A DNA stretch of 64,000 bases from Kitagawia praeruptora (lineage: Eukaryota; Streptophyta; Magnoliopsida; Apiales; Apiaceae). Below, piece by piece: positions 33,801-45,865 of this stretch (position 1 is its first letter; each line of letters begins with the position of its first letter). Under the pieces are notes generated by a model. That model made no database searches and was not told where the DNA came from. It was given only the letters and a program-made list of their open reading frames with translations. A program made the translations under genes and the position numbers. Where the stretch lies: assembly GCA_037693485.1 (NCBI GenBank), contig CM075352.1:65288001-65352000 (forward strand), written 5' to 3'.

Positions 33801-36800
33801 TTGGATGGTGGAATAAGAAAAAGAAAAATGAATTGAACAAGAGAGTCAAAATTCTTAAATGTCAACTTGATGATCTGTCAAGAGACTGTGAAAGGATGGA
33901 TTGGATACAGAGAAATGAGGTGGAGAAGAAGCTGAACATCTATCTTGATCAGGAAGAAAAATTGTGGAGACAAAGAAGTAGGGCTTTGTGGCTTGACAAG
34001 GGAGATAAAAATACCAAGTTCTTTCACTTTAAAGCATCCAATAGAAGGAAAAAAAATGAGATTCATGGCCTATTTGATGAAAATCTTAAATGGAAATGTG
34101 ATATGGCTGATATGGAAACTATAGTGCAAAATTACTTCAATAATTTGTTTGCAGCGTCTGATACAAATGAAGAGGATCTGAAAAGATTTGGAGAAATTGT
34201 CCCCAACAGAATGACCTCTGAAGCAAATGACTTCCTTAAAGTCCCTTTCACCGGTGAAGAGGTGATGCGTGCCCTTAATCAGATTCATCCGTTGAAAGCT
34301 CCGGGGAAGGATGGTCTCCCAGGCCTTTTCTTTAGAAATCACTAGAAAGATGTTGGTGAGGTTGTTACTGAAGTGTGTTTAGGAGTTCTAAATGAAAATT
34401 GGGATTTGTCAAAACTAAATGAGACCTTGATATGCCTTATTCCCAAAATTCAGAATCCAAATCATATGAGCAATTTTAGGCCTATTAGCCTTTGTAATGT
34501 GGCCTACAAACTCATATCAAAATGTCTAGCTAATCGAATGAAAGAAAGCTTGAAATTGGTGATCTTGGAGAACCAAAGCGCGTTTATTGAAGGCAGATTG
34601 ATTCAAGATAATGCTATCATAGGTTTCGAGGGTCTCCATTGTATGAGAAAAGGGAGATTTGGAAACGGAAAGAAGCTCGCCCTTAAGCTTGATATGTCAA
34701 AGGCGTATGATCGGGTGGATTGGAGATTCTTAAATCAGATGATGGTTTCACTTGGGTATTGTGATGAATGGATTAAGAAGATTATGAATTGTGTCACGAC
34801 AGTGACATATTCAGTGCTCATTAACGGCGAGGTTAGAGGTAAAATTTGTCCTCGGAGAGGCCTCCGCCAAGGAGATCCCCTCTCCCCATATCTCTTTTTG
34901 CTTTGTTCAGAGGGTCTGTCCTGTCTAATCAACGAGGCGGAGAGAAATAACACTCTTCATGGAATTACTTTTGGTAGGAATAAGTTGAATATTTCTCACC
35001 TTTTTTTCGCTGATGATAGCTTCATTTTTTTGGAAGCTACGAAGGAGGAGGGAGAGACTTTAAAGAATATTATCCAGCGGTACTCCTCTTTATCAGGGCA
35101 GATGATTAATTTTGACAAATCAGAACTCTGTGTTGGATGTAAAGTTTCTTCAACCGAGGCTTCTTCTATTGCTCAAATTATTGGGGTTAATCTTGTTGAG
35201 TATCATGCTAAATATTTGGGCCTGCCTTCGGTTTTTGGTAAAAAGAAAAAAGATATTTTTGATCATGTGAAGTTAAAAGTCTGGAATAAGTTAAAAGGCT
35301 GGAGAATGAATCTATTCTCACAAGCTGGTCGAGAAATTTTAATCAAGGCTGTTATCCAAGCAATCCCGTGCTACATTATGAGTTGTTTCAAGTTACCAAA
35401 AACTCTTATCAATGAAATTCATACCATGGTTGCGCGCTTCTGGTGGGGTTCAACTGCGAAAAAAAGGAAAATACATTGGAGTAAATGGGAGAGGCTGTGT
35501 AAACCAAAAGAAGAAGGTGGTATGAGTTTTAGGGACCTTGAATTGTTCAATAAAGCTCTTCTTGCAAAGCAGGGGTGGAAAATCATCAAGAATCCAAATT
35601 GCCTCCTGGCCAGAGTCTTAAAAGAGTGTTATTTTGTGAACTCATCCTTCTTAAATGCTAAGTGTGGATCTTTTGGCTCTTTCATTTGGAGAAGCATTTT
35701 ATGGGGGAGAGAGATTATTAGCAAAGGATACAGATGGCAAATAGGAAATGGGAGTGACACATGTATTAATGAAGATAAGTGGATTGCTAGACCAAATAAT
35801 TTCATGCTTATTAAACCTTTGGACATTCCCCCGGGTACAAAAGTAAAATTCTTGAAGAATGATGACGGATCTTGGGATGTCGAAAAAGTGTTTCAGCTAG
35901 CTCATAGTGATGATGCTCGAGTTATTATTGGTACACCTACTTCTTGTTCTAATTTGGAAGATCGAATTATTTGGCACTATAGTAAAGATGGTAACTATAG
36001 TGTTAAAAGTGGTTACAAAATGGCTACCAAAAATCACTGCGAAGCTTCTTCGTCAAAGGGTGAAATTGTAAAAAATTGGTGGAGATTTTTATGGGGTCTA
36101 CCGTTGATTCCAAAATTGAAAAACTTCTTCTGGAAGCTTTGTAAAGGGTGGTTGCCTGTTGGTGATGTTCTGGAGAAAAGAGGTATGCAAATATTTAATA
36201 AGTGTTTCTTCTGCAAGTGTTTCGGAGAATCTATTGCTCATGTTTTTTGGCAGTGCAAATCTGCTAGGAAAATATGGAAGCATTTTGAGTTCTATGATCT
36301 CATCCCAAAACAAATTAAGACTGATGTGATGGGCTTTTTAATTGACATTCATAAGAAATTGTCAAGGATAGATTTTATGAAGTTTATCACTACCTGTTGG
36401 ATGTTGTGGTTTAGAAGAAATAAGTGTTGTCATGGTCTATCTTATCCACCAGATGATATTCTGATTGATATGTGGGGCTTAGTTTCATTTTATGGCATCA
36501 GTCTACTCTGTCACCAAGTCGTCTGAGTAATGGTTTTAAGGTTGCGGAGAAATGGATCCCACCTCCTCCTGATGTCATTCTTATTAATTGTGATGCTGCA
36601 GTCGTAGCAAGCTCAGATGGATGTGGTTTGGGGGTTGTTGCGAGGGACTTTGCAGGGAAGGTTTTGGGAGCTCGGGCTAGCTATTTTAAAGGGTTTTTCT
36701 CGGTTGAGATTGCGGAAGCTATGGCTTTAAGGTGTGGCCTGTTCTTGGCAAAAGAATTGGGATGTAAAAATTTCTGGTTAGCTTCTGATTGCAGTAATGT

Positions 36801-38617
36801 CGTAAATTGTTTAAAAAACAAAGCGGTAGCTCTTGCAGACTGGCATATTATCATCGAGGATATCATCTCAGAGGAGACTTTTGGCTACTGCTCTAATGTT
36901 TTTTACTCTCCTAGAGCTACTAATAAGGTGGCTCATAGAATAGCTAAGTTTAGTTTGATCCACCATATTTCTGAATACTGGTATGGGGATGTTCCTTCAT
37001 GTGCATCTGCAAGTGTATTAGCAGATTTGCCTGATCCTATGTAATGTGCTTTGGTATGAAAAAATTTCTTTTCAAAAAAAAAATAAATAAAGTAATGTTG
37101 TGTTTGGTTGGGATGAATGAAATAGGAGGGAATAAAATGAAATTTGAACTATATCATGGGTAAATGTACAGATTTAATTCATTCCTCCATTCCAATCTTA
37201 ACAACCTACACTAGAACTCAACCCCCCCCCCCCCCCCCTCTCCCATGTAAGAAGAAAATGCTTTCATTCTGCATCATACCATACCAATTTTCTTCTTAAA
37301 TTAAATCTCATCATAGAAAACTTGCACTAATTCATTTTATTTTTCAAATCTTCCCTCCTACCTCCGTTACTTCTCTTTAATTGTATCCATTCCATTCTCC
37401 CCCAACCAAACACAACAAATGTGTATTTTTATTTTTATTTCATCTAAGTTACATTTGTTGGATTCAATTGATAATGTATAATTTATAAGTTATCAAATAT
37501 AAATAAAAGAAATGTCAAAATGAAATACTAGTAGTTACCTGCTTTGAGGTTAAGATTTTGTGTTTGTCAAGTCAAATTACTAAATTAACTTCGCAAAAAA
37601 AAAAAAAAAAAACCTTACTGTATAAAACTGAGACAAGTCAAAAAAATAAAAAAAAAACATAAGCACCCCCTTGGGTTTCCTACCTTTAGAAATCCAATAT
37701 AAAAGTCAGATTAACTCAGTCGTTTATTTTTTAAGCGTCAAACAGCTTTAAACAGAAAAAACAAATTACAATGGGTTAGGCTTATTCTTCATAACAGGAT
37801 GAACAGCACAAGAGGGAACTCCCCCATCCAAGATAGAAAGTTTGACAAGATCATGCATATTTTGCTAAGTTATGAGCTGCTCCATTAACTATTCAGCTGT
37901 TAAATACAACACAACTACGACCGGCAGAGGATATAAGATTCTTAATCCGTAAAACCAACACATCCTCCATTCTACAGCCTTCCCATCATTTTAGCACAAG
38001 ATTAACTCATTCCTTGTGATTAGATCAATTTATTATACAATAATGATAAAAATACATTTACAGATAATTAGGCATTTAGCCCAAAACTAAAATTGATCAC
38101 AAAAACTACAAATGTGGATCATATCATTTACTTATTTTTTTCTTGTTCGCCGAAAGGGTAGTAACACATCAAAATCAATAAACGATGAATATATTCACAT
38201 ACTATAATTGAAGAATAATAAAATCACAAAAGCAATAAAATAATCTTACATGTTCATTTGGCACTAAAGAGTTAGCATCCTTTTCTCTCTGTCCATCTAC
38301 TTCCATTTCAAACTCCACTTGTCTAGAATCTGAATTAAGCAACACAAAACCATGTATTATCAACCTATTGTTGACTAATCAAGACACGAAAAGTAAAATT
38401 AAAAAGTAATCACATATATGAAGAGATTAATACAAACAAATTTCCATGATAGAGTCAAAAAAGAACAAATACCTGAGCTAGTTGAAGGCGGAGATTGAGA
38501 GGGTTTAATTAAATTTTTCCTAAACATAGAAAAAAGAAGTCCACCAAGTGAGAAAACTATAGTCACCCCAAATTTGAGCAGCACAGGATGAATAGAATCT
38601 CTCTTCTCCTTGATCAT
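30810..38617 (-). CDS. CHUP1-family actin-binding-type protein (AR791-like)
   Basis: Four exons: 38617-38473, 38329-38250, 32569-31817 and 31727-30810. All donors and acceptors are GT/AG and phases match, giving about 631 codons. The N-terminus has one hydrophobic segment (VLLKFGVTIVFSLGGLLFSMF, about residues 10-30) flanked by basic residues, a likely membrane anchor. A coiled coil spans about residues 145-375. The family hallmark EELVYLRWVNACLRYELRN and then ARDLSRTLSPKS identify the CHUP1 group, whose founder ties chloroplasts to actin. This protein lacks CHUP1's proline-rich and C-terminal actin-assembly region, so it is nearer to the short CHUP1-like proteins such as Arabidopsis AR791. 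The C-terminal third is Ser/Arg-rich. The 5.7-kb second intron holds a LINE and a MITE. The gene appears intact. Confidence 0.87.
32570..33421 (-). other. CHUP1-like intron 2, part adjoining exon 3
   Basis: Intron sequence between the exon 3 acceptor (CATTACAG) and the LINE. No gene or repeat was recognised in it. Confidence 0.6.
33437..37044 (+). pseudogene. LINE ORF2 fragment: endonuclease end, RT, RNase H
   Basis: It begins near FSWCSKRKNG, the last part of the apurinic-type endonuclease (KLDRILGNREW, SDHRPM). Reverse transcriptase follows: FRPISLCNVAYKLISK, KLDMSKAYDRVDW, RGLRQGDPLSPYLF and the catalytic FADD. A zinc-finger-like cysteine segment (CFFCKCFGESIAHVFWQC) lies near 36205-36255, then a plant-type RNase H (INCDAAVVASSDGCGLGVV; SVEIAEAMALRCGL; SDCSNVVNCL; KVAHRIAKF). 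TAG at 34343-34345 replaces what is normally Trp, and a frameshift lies near 36480-36520 before RNase H. It is not functional. Confidence 0.9.
33437..37086 (+). mobile_element. 5'-truncated LINE (L1 type) in the CHUP1-like intron
   Basis: Flanked by a perfect 15-bp TSD, ATAAAGTAATGTTGT (33422-33436 and 37087-37101), and ends in an A-rich tail (about 37074-37086), the hallmarks of target-primed reverse transcription. The 5' end starts inside the endonuclease domain. It lies opposite to the host gene and outside its exons. Confidence 0.93.
37096..37417. mobile_element. MITE with 17-bp terminal inverted repeats
   Basis: TGTTGTGTTTGGTTGGG (37096-37112) is perfectly inverted at 37401-37417, and similarity extends inward. 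It contains a 16-bp C tract at about 37223. The LINE TSD overlaps its left six bases. No clear TSD of its own was found. Confidence 0.7.
37418..38249. other. CHUP1-like intron 2, part adjoining exon 2
   Basis: AT-rich, with A tracts at about 37597 and 37650, and a possible LINE relic (37690-37990). Otherwise nothing was recognised. Confidence 0.55.
37690..37990 (-). pseudogene. possible relic of a second LINE (RNase H end)
   Basis: The minus strand encodes SAGRSCVVFNS, stop, IVNGAAHNLAKYA, which resembles the last part of a plant LINE RNase H (the AAHxLAKYA segment), followed by stops and shifts. No TSD or tail was found. Weak call. Confidence 0.35.
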
Positions 38618-38840
38618 AACTTTAATCCTATAATTATACACTTAAGCAAACCAAGATTCCTGTTAATATACATAAACAGGGGATTGATCATAGTCTGCAG
38701 TTTTATGATTCAAACAAGAAAAGACAAATCAAACGACCCATGTAATTAAAACAGGGGATTAACAAAACCCATAAATTAGTTGTATGATTTGATGAGACTA
38801 AAGAGAGAGAAATGAAGAGTTTATAAATATTGGGGTTTGA
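38618..38840 (-). promoter_or_regulatory. CHUP1-like 5' UTR and TATA box
   Basis: The minus strand reads AATATTTATAAAC at about 38820-38831, a good TATA box some 200 bases before the ATG at 38617. The transcription start would be near 38790. Confidence 0.45.
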
Positions 38841-39029
38841 AATGAGCATCCGTGTAATAAACTTAACCGGAAAGAGGGACAGACAAGTGTTAAAATGCCA
38901 AGTCATTTGTTCTGGTTGGGCAATGAATTTTGTCTCATGTCGTGTTCATGTTTAATTAAATAAAAACGGGTTAGGTATGTAATTGTACAAAAAAGTCTCC
39001 TCCAAATACTGTATGAACATTAAGTTTAA

Positions 39030-41636
39030 CTAGCTTTATACCCGTGAGATGCACGGTAACTTTATTAATATTTTATAGTTCAATTTTGATTAAAAAAATT
39101 TCTTTAAAAATTTAGTTTTATAGCATTTTAAATAATTTATTTTTACTTTTAATAATAATAATACATATGTTATATGGTTTGTAAGTATACATTTATTTTT
39201 TTCTTGTAAATGGATTTTCTATAATTTATATTTCAAAGTTTAGGCTAACATATTTTTTAGTATTTCATAATTTTTTTTGTTTTTTTTTATTTTATAAGAT
39301 TACATATGATATACTTGAAACATATAGGTACTATATTCATGTAATAATTTATTATTACCTTTTTTTTATCTTTTTGATTATGTAATTTAACGGTTATCTT
39401 AAAAATTTTAGATATTTTTTTATATTGTTTTTACAGTTTTTAAAGTCATTTTGTTTTAATTTTTTTGAAATTTGTGTGGTATTAAGTTTTTTTTATTTGT
39501 TTGAATATTGATTATTTTTTCATATTAGTTTTATATTTTTCACATGAGTGGTGTTTATTATGTGTTTTGGTTAAGATAAATCTTGGATTTTTATGTTGTA
39601 CTATATTTAGATATTAATATAAATTTATTTTGTGGGTGTTTAAATTGTTTTTTAATTTAAAATATGTTTATTTTATTGATTTGTGTTCACTTTTTTTAAT
39701 TTAAATTTTTTCTTTGCGAAGTAAGAATTTGTTTATTTGTTGATTTGTTCTCATACTTTTTTAATTTAAATTTTAGAAACATATTTATTGACAAACCTAA
39801 AAATAGAAACTTTAATGATTTTTATCAAAATAATTTTTTCTTAAAGCAATTTTATTTGGTAAACGATTTTTTGTAAATTATATTTTATGTTTTAGTCTAA
39901 CATATATTTTAATATTTCATATTATTTGGGAAGTGTTTTTTTACTATTTTATTCGAATATATATAATATACTTTATAAATGTGAGAATTTATTGGTTTAA
40001 CTATTCTTTATATATGTATATCTGATTATGTAATTGTGAACACACATGCATTTGTACTTTTTTTTAAAAGAAAGTTTGTACTATCTTTTTATGTTTTTGT
40101 ATTAATATATATTTGTTTTAAGTGCATTAAATAAAATTTTATTGTTGATTTTAGTTTTTTACATTTAGATCTTTTTTTTTTGAATTGGCAATTTTTTTTT
40201 GTAGATTATATTTTGTTGAATTTTGGTGCCACAGGTTTTTCGATTACCTTTTTATTATCTTATTTTACTATATATTTTCTTAAAAACTTCTTTTTTGTTT
40301 TGTAATTAAATGTACATTCTTGTTTTTTTTAAATTATTTTTTAAATTGAAGTTATGATGATATGCTTTGTTTACTTGTTTATTATATACAAAGAATGAAT
40401 TTGCGACTTATTTTAATTGTGATTTTTTGCTAATTTATCCTTGTTTGTTAATATTAGAAACATATTTGTTGTCAAACTTAAAAATAAAATCTTTAATGAT
40501 TTTTTGGTAAATGATTTTTTTGAAAATTATATTTTAAGATTTAGCCTAACATATATTTTAACGTTTCATATTTTTACTGTGTTTTCTTCTATTTATTAGA
40601 ATATATATAATATACTTAGACATGTGAGAATTTATTGTAATTTAACGTGAACACACATACATTTGTACTTTTTAAAAGAAAGTTTATACTTTCTTTTATA
40701 TTTGTATACTAAAATTATGATGGTATGCTTTGTGTACTTGTTTATTTTATATAAAGAATGAATTTGTGATTTATTTTTCATTATGGGTTTTTGTTATTTT
40801 ATCCTTATTTGTTAATTGTGTGTAAGTTTTGTGGTAATACAACTCTTTTTCCTATAATAATAACAATTAATTAAGTTGATGATGAATATTTTATTAGTTT
40901 TATTCTTTATTAATTTACTTTAAATTTTATTGTTGTTGAAATTTAATATTTTTGTAACTTTTAAATTATTAAATTATTATAGGAATTTTTGTACTCATTA
41001 TATTTAAATTCTCTATTAATTATTTTATTTTGGATTTTTGGATTTTTTTTAAATTTATTTACAATTTAGTACCGAATATAGAAACTTTGCAAAATAATGA
41101 AATGTTAATTTATTGATTTGTGTTGACTTTTGTTAGTATAAATTTTAAAAACATGTTTGTTGTAAAATTTAAAAGTAAATTTTTTTTATGACTTTTTAAA
41201 AAAATAGGTTTCATTGAAACTCTTTTTTGTGGTAAGGCTTTTTTTAATTATATTTTAAACTTTAGTATAAATTACTTTTGTATTAATTTTAAACAATAAT
41301 TTTTTTAACTTTAATTTTTTCTGTTTATCATATGTTATTTATTTTAGTGCATCCTTTTTTGATATTGTTTGTTAAATTAAAAATATCATTGATAGCATAG
41401 TTTTAGCTTTTTTGTTAGGAGATGATAGTTTTAGCTTTTAAACTAATACTTTGGGCCAACTTATTTTCTAGCCCATTTCCATTTCTAATTTTATGAACTT
41501 ACCTTTTAACCCCTCACGACCACCTAAACTGGGCCAACTTATTTTCTAGTTCATTTCTAATTTTTAATGAACTTACCTTTTAACCTCTGACGACCAGACG
41601 ACCACCTAAACTCCCTTACGCCAATTATATATAGGA
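39030..41636 (-). mobile_element. Helitron-like non-autonomous element, AT-rich
   Basis: On the minus strand the right-hand end opens TCCTATATATAATTGG after an A-T-rich target, and the left end closes with a CCGTGC...CACGGG stem-loop and CTAG|T (39030-39033), as Helitron 3' ends do. There are no coding sequences. A degenerate segment (CTAACATATATTTTA and flanks) recurs at about 39245, 39895 and 40545, a period of about 650 bp. An about 78-bp tandem repeat (GGCCAACTTATTTTCTAG...) lies at 41453-41612. Confidence 0.45.
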
Positions 41637-41737
41637 TATAATATAATGCATGTCCAATTTAAATTTAAGTATTAAAAGCGTACTCATTAATAGTTCATTA
41701 TTCTACTACAATTTATTGAAGTATAACTTTATTTTAA

Positions 41738-43060
41738 CTAGCATAAAACCCGTGCGATGCCCATATTTTTAAAATATTATATAATTTTTTTTAAATTTAA
41801 ATTAATTTGATAAAAATTATATAAATGTTATCCATGATATTTTTATAAAAGGAGAAATTTTAGTTTGAAAATATAGAAAAGATGATAGGTTTTACTTGAA
41901 AAGGGTAATTGATTAATTATTAGTAATTATAAAATTATTACTTCATTTCATTAAATAGAATGCCCGTGATATGATTAGAAAAAGAGAGGATTTAGTTAGA
42001 AAAAATTAAAAAGGTAATATGTTCTAGGTGAAAAGGGTAATTGATTAGTTTTTAGTAATTATAATTTAATTACATTATTTTATTAAATACAATTGCTCGT
42101 AATGTTTTTAGAAAATGAGAAATTAATATTGTCCGTGTTATTTCTATTAAAAGAGGGATTTTAGTTAGAAAATATAGGAAAGATGATACGTTTTAGCTCA
42201 ATAAAGGTAATCGGTTAATTAATAATATTATAATGTTATTAGGTTATTTTATTAAATAGAACTGCCCGTGATATAATTGGAAAAAGAGAGATTTTAGTTA
42301 GAGAAAATAAAAAGGTAACGTGAAGATGACATGATTAATGTGAAAAAGGTAATTGATTAGTTTACAGTAATTATAATTTATTTATGTTATTTTATTAAAT
42401 AAAATTACTCATAGTTTTAGAAAATGAGAAATTAATGTTAGCCGTTATATTTCTAGAAAAAAAATGGAATTTAATTAGAAAAATAGAAAAGATGATATAT
42501 TTTAGTTGAAAAGGTAATCGATTAATTATTAGTATTATAATACTATTATTTTATTTTTATTAAATAGAAAAGCCCGTGATATAATTGGAAAAAAAGGAGG
42601 TTTTAGTAAGAGAAAAGAAAAAAAGTAACGTGTTTTGGCTGAAAAAGGGTCCATGATATAATTGGTAAAATAAAGATTTTAGTTAGAGAAAAGTAACGTG
42701 TTTTGACTGAAAAAGGTAATTGATTAGTTAATAGTAATTATAATATAATTATGTTATTTTATTAAATAAAATTGATCGTAATGTTTTTAAAAAGTAGAAA
42801 TTTTAGTTAGATAAAATGTAAAAGATATTCTAATTTACCTGAAAAGAAAATTACTTAATTATTGAAAAATAAAAAAGGTAATATGTTTAACCTGAAGAAG
42901 TAAATTGATTCATAAAGAAAAAAATTTTAGTTAGATAAAATATATATAAGAGATATTGTATTTTACCTGAAAAAAGAAATTATTTAATTCTTGAAAAATA
43001 GAAAAGATAATATGTTTAACCTGAAAAGGTAAATTGATTAGTTAATATATACTTAATTGA
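41738..43060. repeat. degenerate tandem repeat with Helitron-like end
   Basis: CTAG with a CCCGTGCGATG stem lies at the left (41738). From about 41830, a unit of roughly 110-200 bp is repeated about seven to nine times with strong divergence. It is marked by GAAAAGGGTAATTGATTA (41897, 42030, 42340, 42508, 42709, 43024) and GCCCGTGATAT (41962, 42263, 42570). No coding sequence. Confidence 0.55.
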
Positions 43061-43096
43061 GTAAGGACAAATAAGTAAAATCAACAAGTACCGTAC

Positions 43097-43620
43097 CACT
43101 ACAAGAAATCCCGGTAACTGCGACGGAATTTAGCGACGGAAAATCCTCCGTTGTCTATGGCCGACGGAATAGCAACGCATTATTGGTGAATAAAAGTCAG
43201 CACCCTTACCAACAGATTTGCGACGGATTACCTACAAACCGATGGTGACGGAATAATTTCGTTGCCAATATGAGCGCGAAAAACATCCGCCAACCTATGT
43301 TGACGGAATTGCAACGGATTGAGTGACGGAATTTAGCGACAGAAATAAACCGTAGCTAGGATAGGCGTCAAATTTCCCGCTAGACATTCGCAACGGATTT
43401 AGCAACGGATATTGCTAGCAACAGATTAGCAACGGAAAACTGAACAACGGATTAGCAACGGAATTGCTTTGTGACGGCAATGCGACGGATATCCGTTAAT
43501 AACTAAAAAAGTCAAACAATTAAATATCCGTCGCTAAGCCGTTGCAAAAGTAGATCGGTCGTGCTTTATTCCGTTGCTAATCCGTTGCAGCATGGGATAT
43601 ATTGCATTTTAAGGCAGTAG
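43097..43620 (+). mobile_element. CACTA transposon terminus with subterminal repeats
   Basis: CACTACAAGAAA (43097-43108) is the standard CACTA terminal sequence. It is followed by dense subterminal repeats of GCGACGGA or GCAACGGA in both orientations up to about 43590, the usual transposase-binding arrangement. No transposase gene and no matching inverted terminus were found in the window. Confidence 0.75.
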
Positions 43621-44241
43621 ACCTTTTTTCTTAACAGAAATTCTATCTTCTTCCGCAAAGTTCATTATTCTTCCCCCATTTCATTTCTCCATTCAACCAA
43701 ATTCAACTTATTCTTAAAATTTAGACCACCAAACTACATATTCTTGTCCAAATTATAAGGTTAGTTCTTTATATTATTGTTTTGTATTTTTATTTTTGTG
43801 AAATATTCATGTATATATACTTTAATAATGTTAGTGTTTTGTATACGACCGATCATAATTTTAATATTTCGGCTTATATATAATAGTATAGATTTACGAT
43901 TTAAATTAATATTTCCTCGATCTTATAATAGTAATCTCTTTTTAAATCCGTCAGTTTCCGATTTCCAATACAAAAATGTATAATAAAATCAATGCATTCA
44001 CAATATATATAATTAAGTAGAAATGTATAATTAATTTTAATATTTTCTTAATAAATACAAAAATTTGAAAAGAGATTCATTATGAATGAAGGGAATATCA
44101 ATCTTATATTTGCACTTGATCAACGGCTCAAAATTATTCATTATGCTACCATAACATAAAATTTTAAAAATAATGCTCCGGAAAATGATTCCTGAATTTG
44201 TTCCTAAATGTCATATATCTTATTTTAATTTGTAAAACACA

Positions 44242-44607
44242 TCTATACTATTATATTAAAGCTGAAATATTGAAAGTTTTGGTTTTCACTCTAATTATTT
44301 AATTTTAAATTATTTATAATATAAAACAAATCAAATAAATTCCGTTATTGTCTTTACTCCTAAATACAGAGTAGTATTTTATATTTACACCATTACCCGT
44401 TAACAACAAATTTACATTAAGATTTTATATTATTAGTTCTAATCAATACATATCATTTATTAAATAACTATTATTATTATTATTAATTTTATTAATTAAT
44501 ATTACAAAGTTAAATTTCATAATAAAATATTATACTCTATTTTATTTAATCACATAATTTTAAAAGTATTTAAAAGTAACTCGTGCTTTGCACAGGCCCT
44601 AAGCTAG
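44242..44607 (+). mobile_element. small Helitron-like element in each tandem unit
   Basis: It starts A|TCTATACTATTATATTAAAG and ends with the hairpin GTGCTTTGCAC (44583-44593) followed by CTAG|T, matching Helitron termini. No coding sequence. The same element recurs at +2801 and +5602. Confidence 0.55.
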
Positions 44608-44621
44608 TATATATAGATAGG

Positions 44622-44955
44622 CAAAGTATCAAATAGAAGCCAACTCTTAAATAGAAACTAAAAACTAACATTAAATAAATTCTATTTCATTCATTCTAAT
44701 GGCCCCGCCAGGGGCACCTTCACAAAAAGTGTTTAAAATTATTGGCTCCATCCAGCAAAAAAAAAAAAAAAAAATACTGTTCACGCTGACGTCACTGCCA
44801 CGTCAGTAGTGAACAGTATTTTTTTTTTTTTTTGCTGGATGGAGCCTAGAATATTATGAACTTTTTGTATTGGGGTCCCCTAGTTTGGTCATTAGATTAG
44901 CTTTAATATTAGATTATGGTTTAGTTTCTAGTTTCTAGTTTCTATTTGAATAAGA
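44622..44955. mobile_element. foldback MITE with about 100-bp perfect hairpin core
   Basis: GGCTCCATCCAGC followed by an A tract and ATACTGTTCAC (from 44746) is inverted as GTGAACAGTAT, a T tract and GCTGGATGGAGCC (to 44847). The loop holds CTGACGTCACTGCCACGTCAG, itself an inverted repeat with TGACGTCA. Outer arms (AAATAGAAACTAAAAAC and its inverse) extend the similarity. It recurs at +2801 and +5602. Confidence 0.75.
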
Positions 44956-45249
44956 CCCTAGATAGATATACATACAAATTTTATTGACCAAGTTATTGGA
45001 AACGGGAAATGATTTTGAAAACTTTAGCCTTACTCGATTTTAAATCGTATTAAATCTTAAGTATCTATGCCGACCTACATGATTATTATAGAAAAAAAGT
45101 TTTAGCTAATACAAAAATCTCTTATTAAACTCAAATGTTTTCCGATCATATAATCGACATTCATTAACATTGAAAACATGGCAGGAAGGCTTGTCAGAGT
45201 AGCTGAGTAATAAATAATCTAATTTTGATCTATATCCAGTGGCTGATAT

Positions 45250-45865
45250 TTTTCTATAGTTAATTGCAAAAAATTGGTCAGATTTTACAATCATTTTCAA
45301 TAAAGTAGCCAGATTTTCAATTTTGCAAAATGGTGGCCCCATTTTCCTTTAAAAAAAGTGGCTGAAGATGATTTTCAGCTTATTTGGCATGGGTAAAATG
45401 GAAAAATATGTTATTTTACTAAAAAAAATGCTAAAAATCCCAAAAATTATCCAAAAAATTCCCAAATTAATATGTATCACTATATGATTGGTTATATTCG
45501 TAATAATAATAATAATTCTCTCCCCCATGCATGCACATAAATTGACTAATTAAATTTTGGCAACTCATATTTGTGGATTTTTTGGTGAATTGATGTGCAT
45601 ACTTGGGGGCATTATTATTATTACAAATATAACCAATCATATGATAACACGTATTAATTTAAGAATTTTTGTGGATAATTTTTGGGATCTTTAGCATTTT
45701 TTTTTCCATTTTACCCCTGTCAAAAAGCTGAAAATCGCTTGCAGCCACCTTTTTGAAAGGAAAAAGGTAAGTTTGGCCACCATTTTGCAAAATTGAAAGT
45801 CTAGCCACTTTTTTGAAAATGAATGTAAAACCTGACCAACACTTTGAAGTTTCCTCATTTTTCTA
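45250..45865. mobile_element. 0.6-kb inverted-repeat element in each tandem unit
   Basis: The left arm (GGTCAGATTTTACAATCATT ... GCAAAATGGTGGCC) pairs with the right arm read in reverse (GGTCAGGTTTTACATTCATT ... GCAAAATGGTGGCC) over more than 200 bp. The non-coding centre has paired CAT-ATGATTGGTTATATT sequences. A MITE-like foldback element, recurring at +2801 and +5602. Confidence 0.7.

Noticed and set aside
37223..37238. 16-bp C tract
   Set aside because: Simple repeat inside a MITE; length may also be a sequencing artefact.
43097..43620. CRISPR-like regular short repeats
   Set aside because: Repeats are in both orientations and irregularly spaced; they fit CACTA subterminal repeats in a plant genome.
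43777..43983. 68-codon ORF, repeated at 46578 and 49379
   Set aside because: Hydrophobic, AT-driven composition, no recognisable motif; repeated only because the 2801-bp unit is.
45106..45342. 78-codon minus-strand ORF, repeated at 47907 and 50708
   Set aside because: Lies across the arm of an inverted-repeat element; not protein-like.
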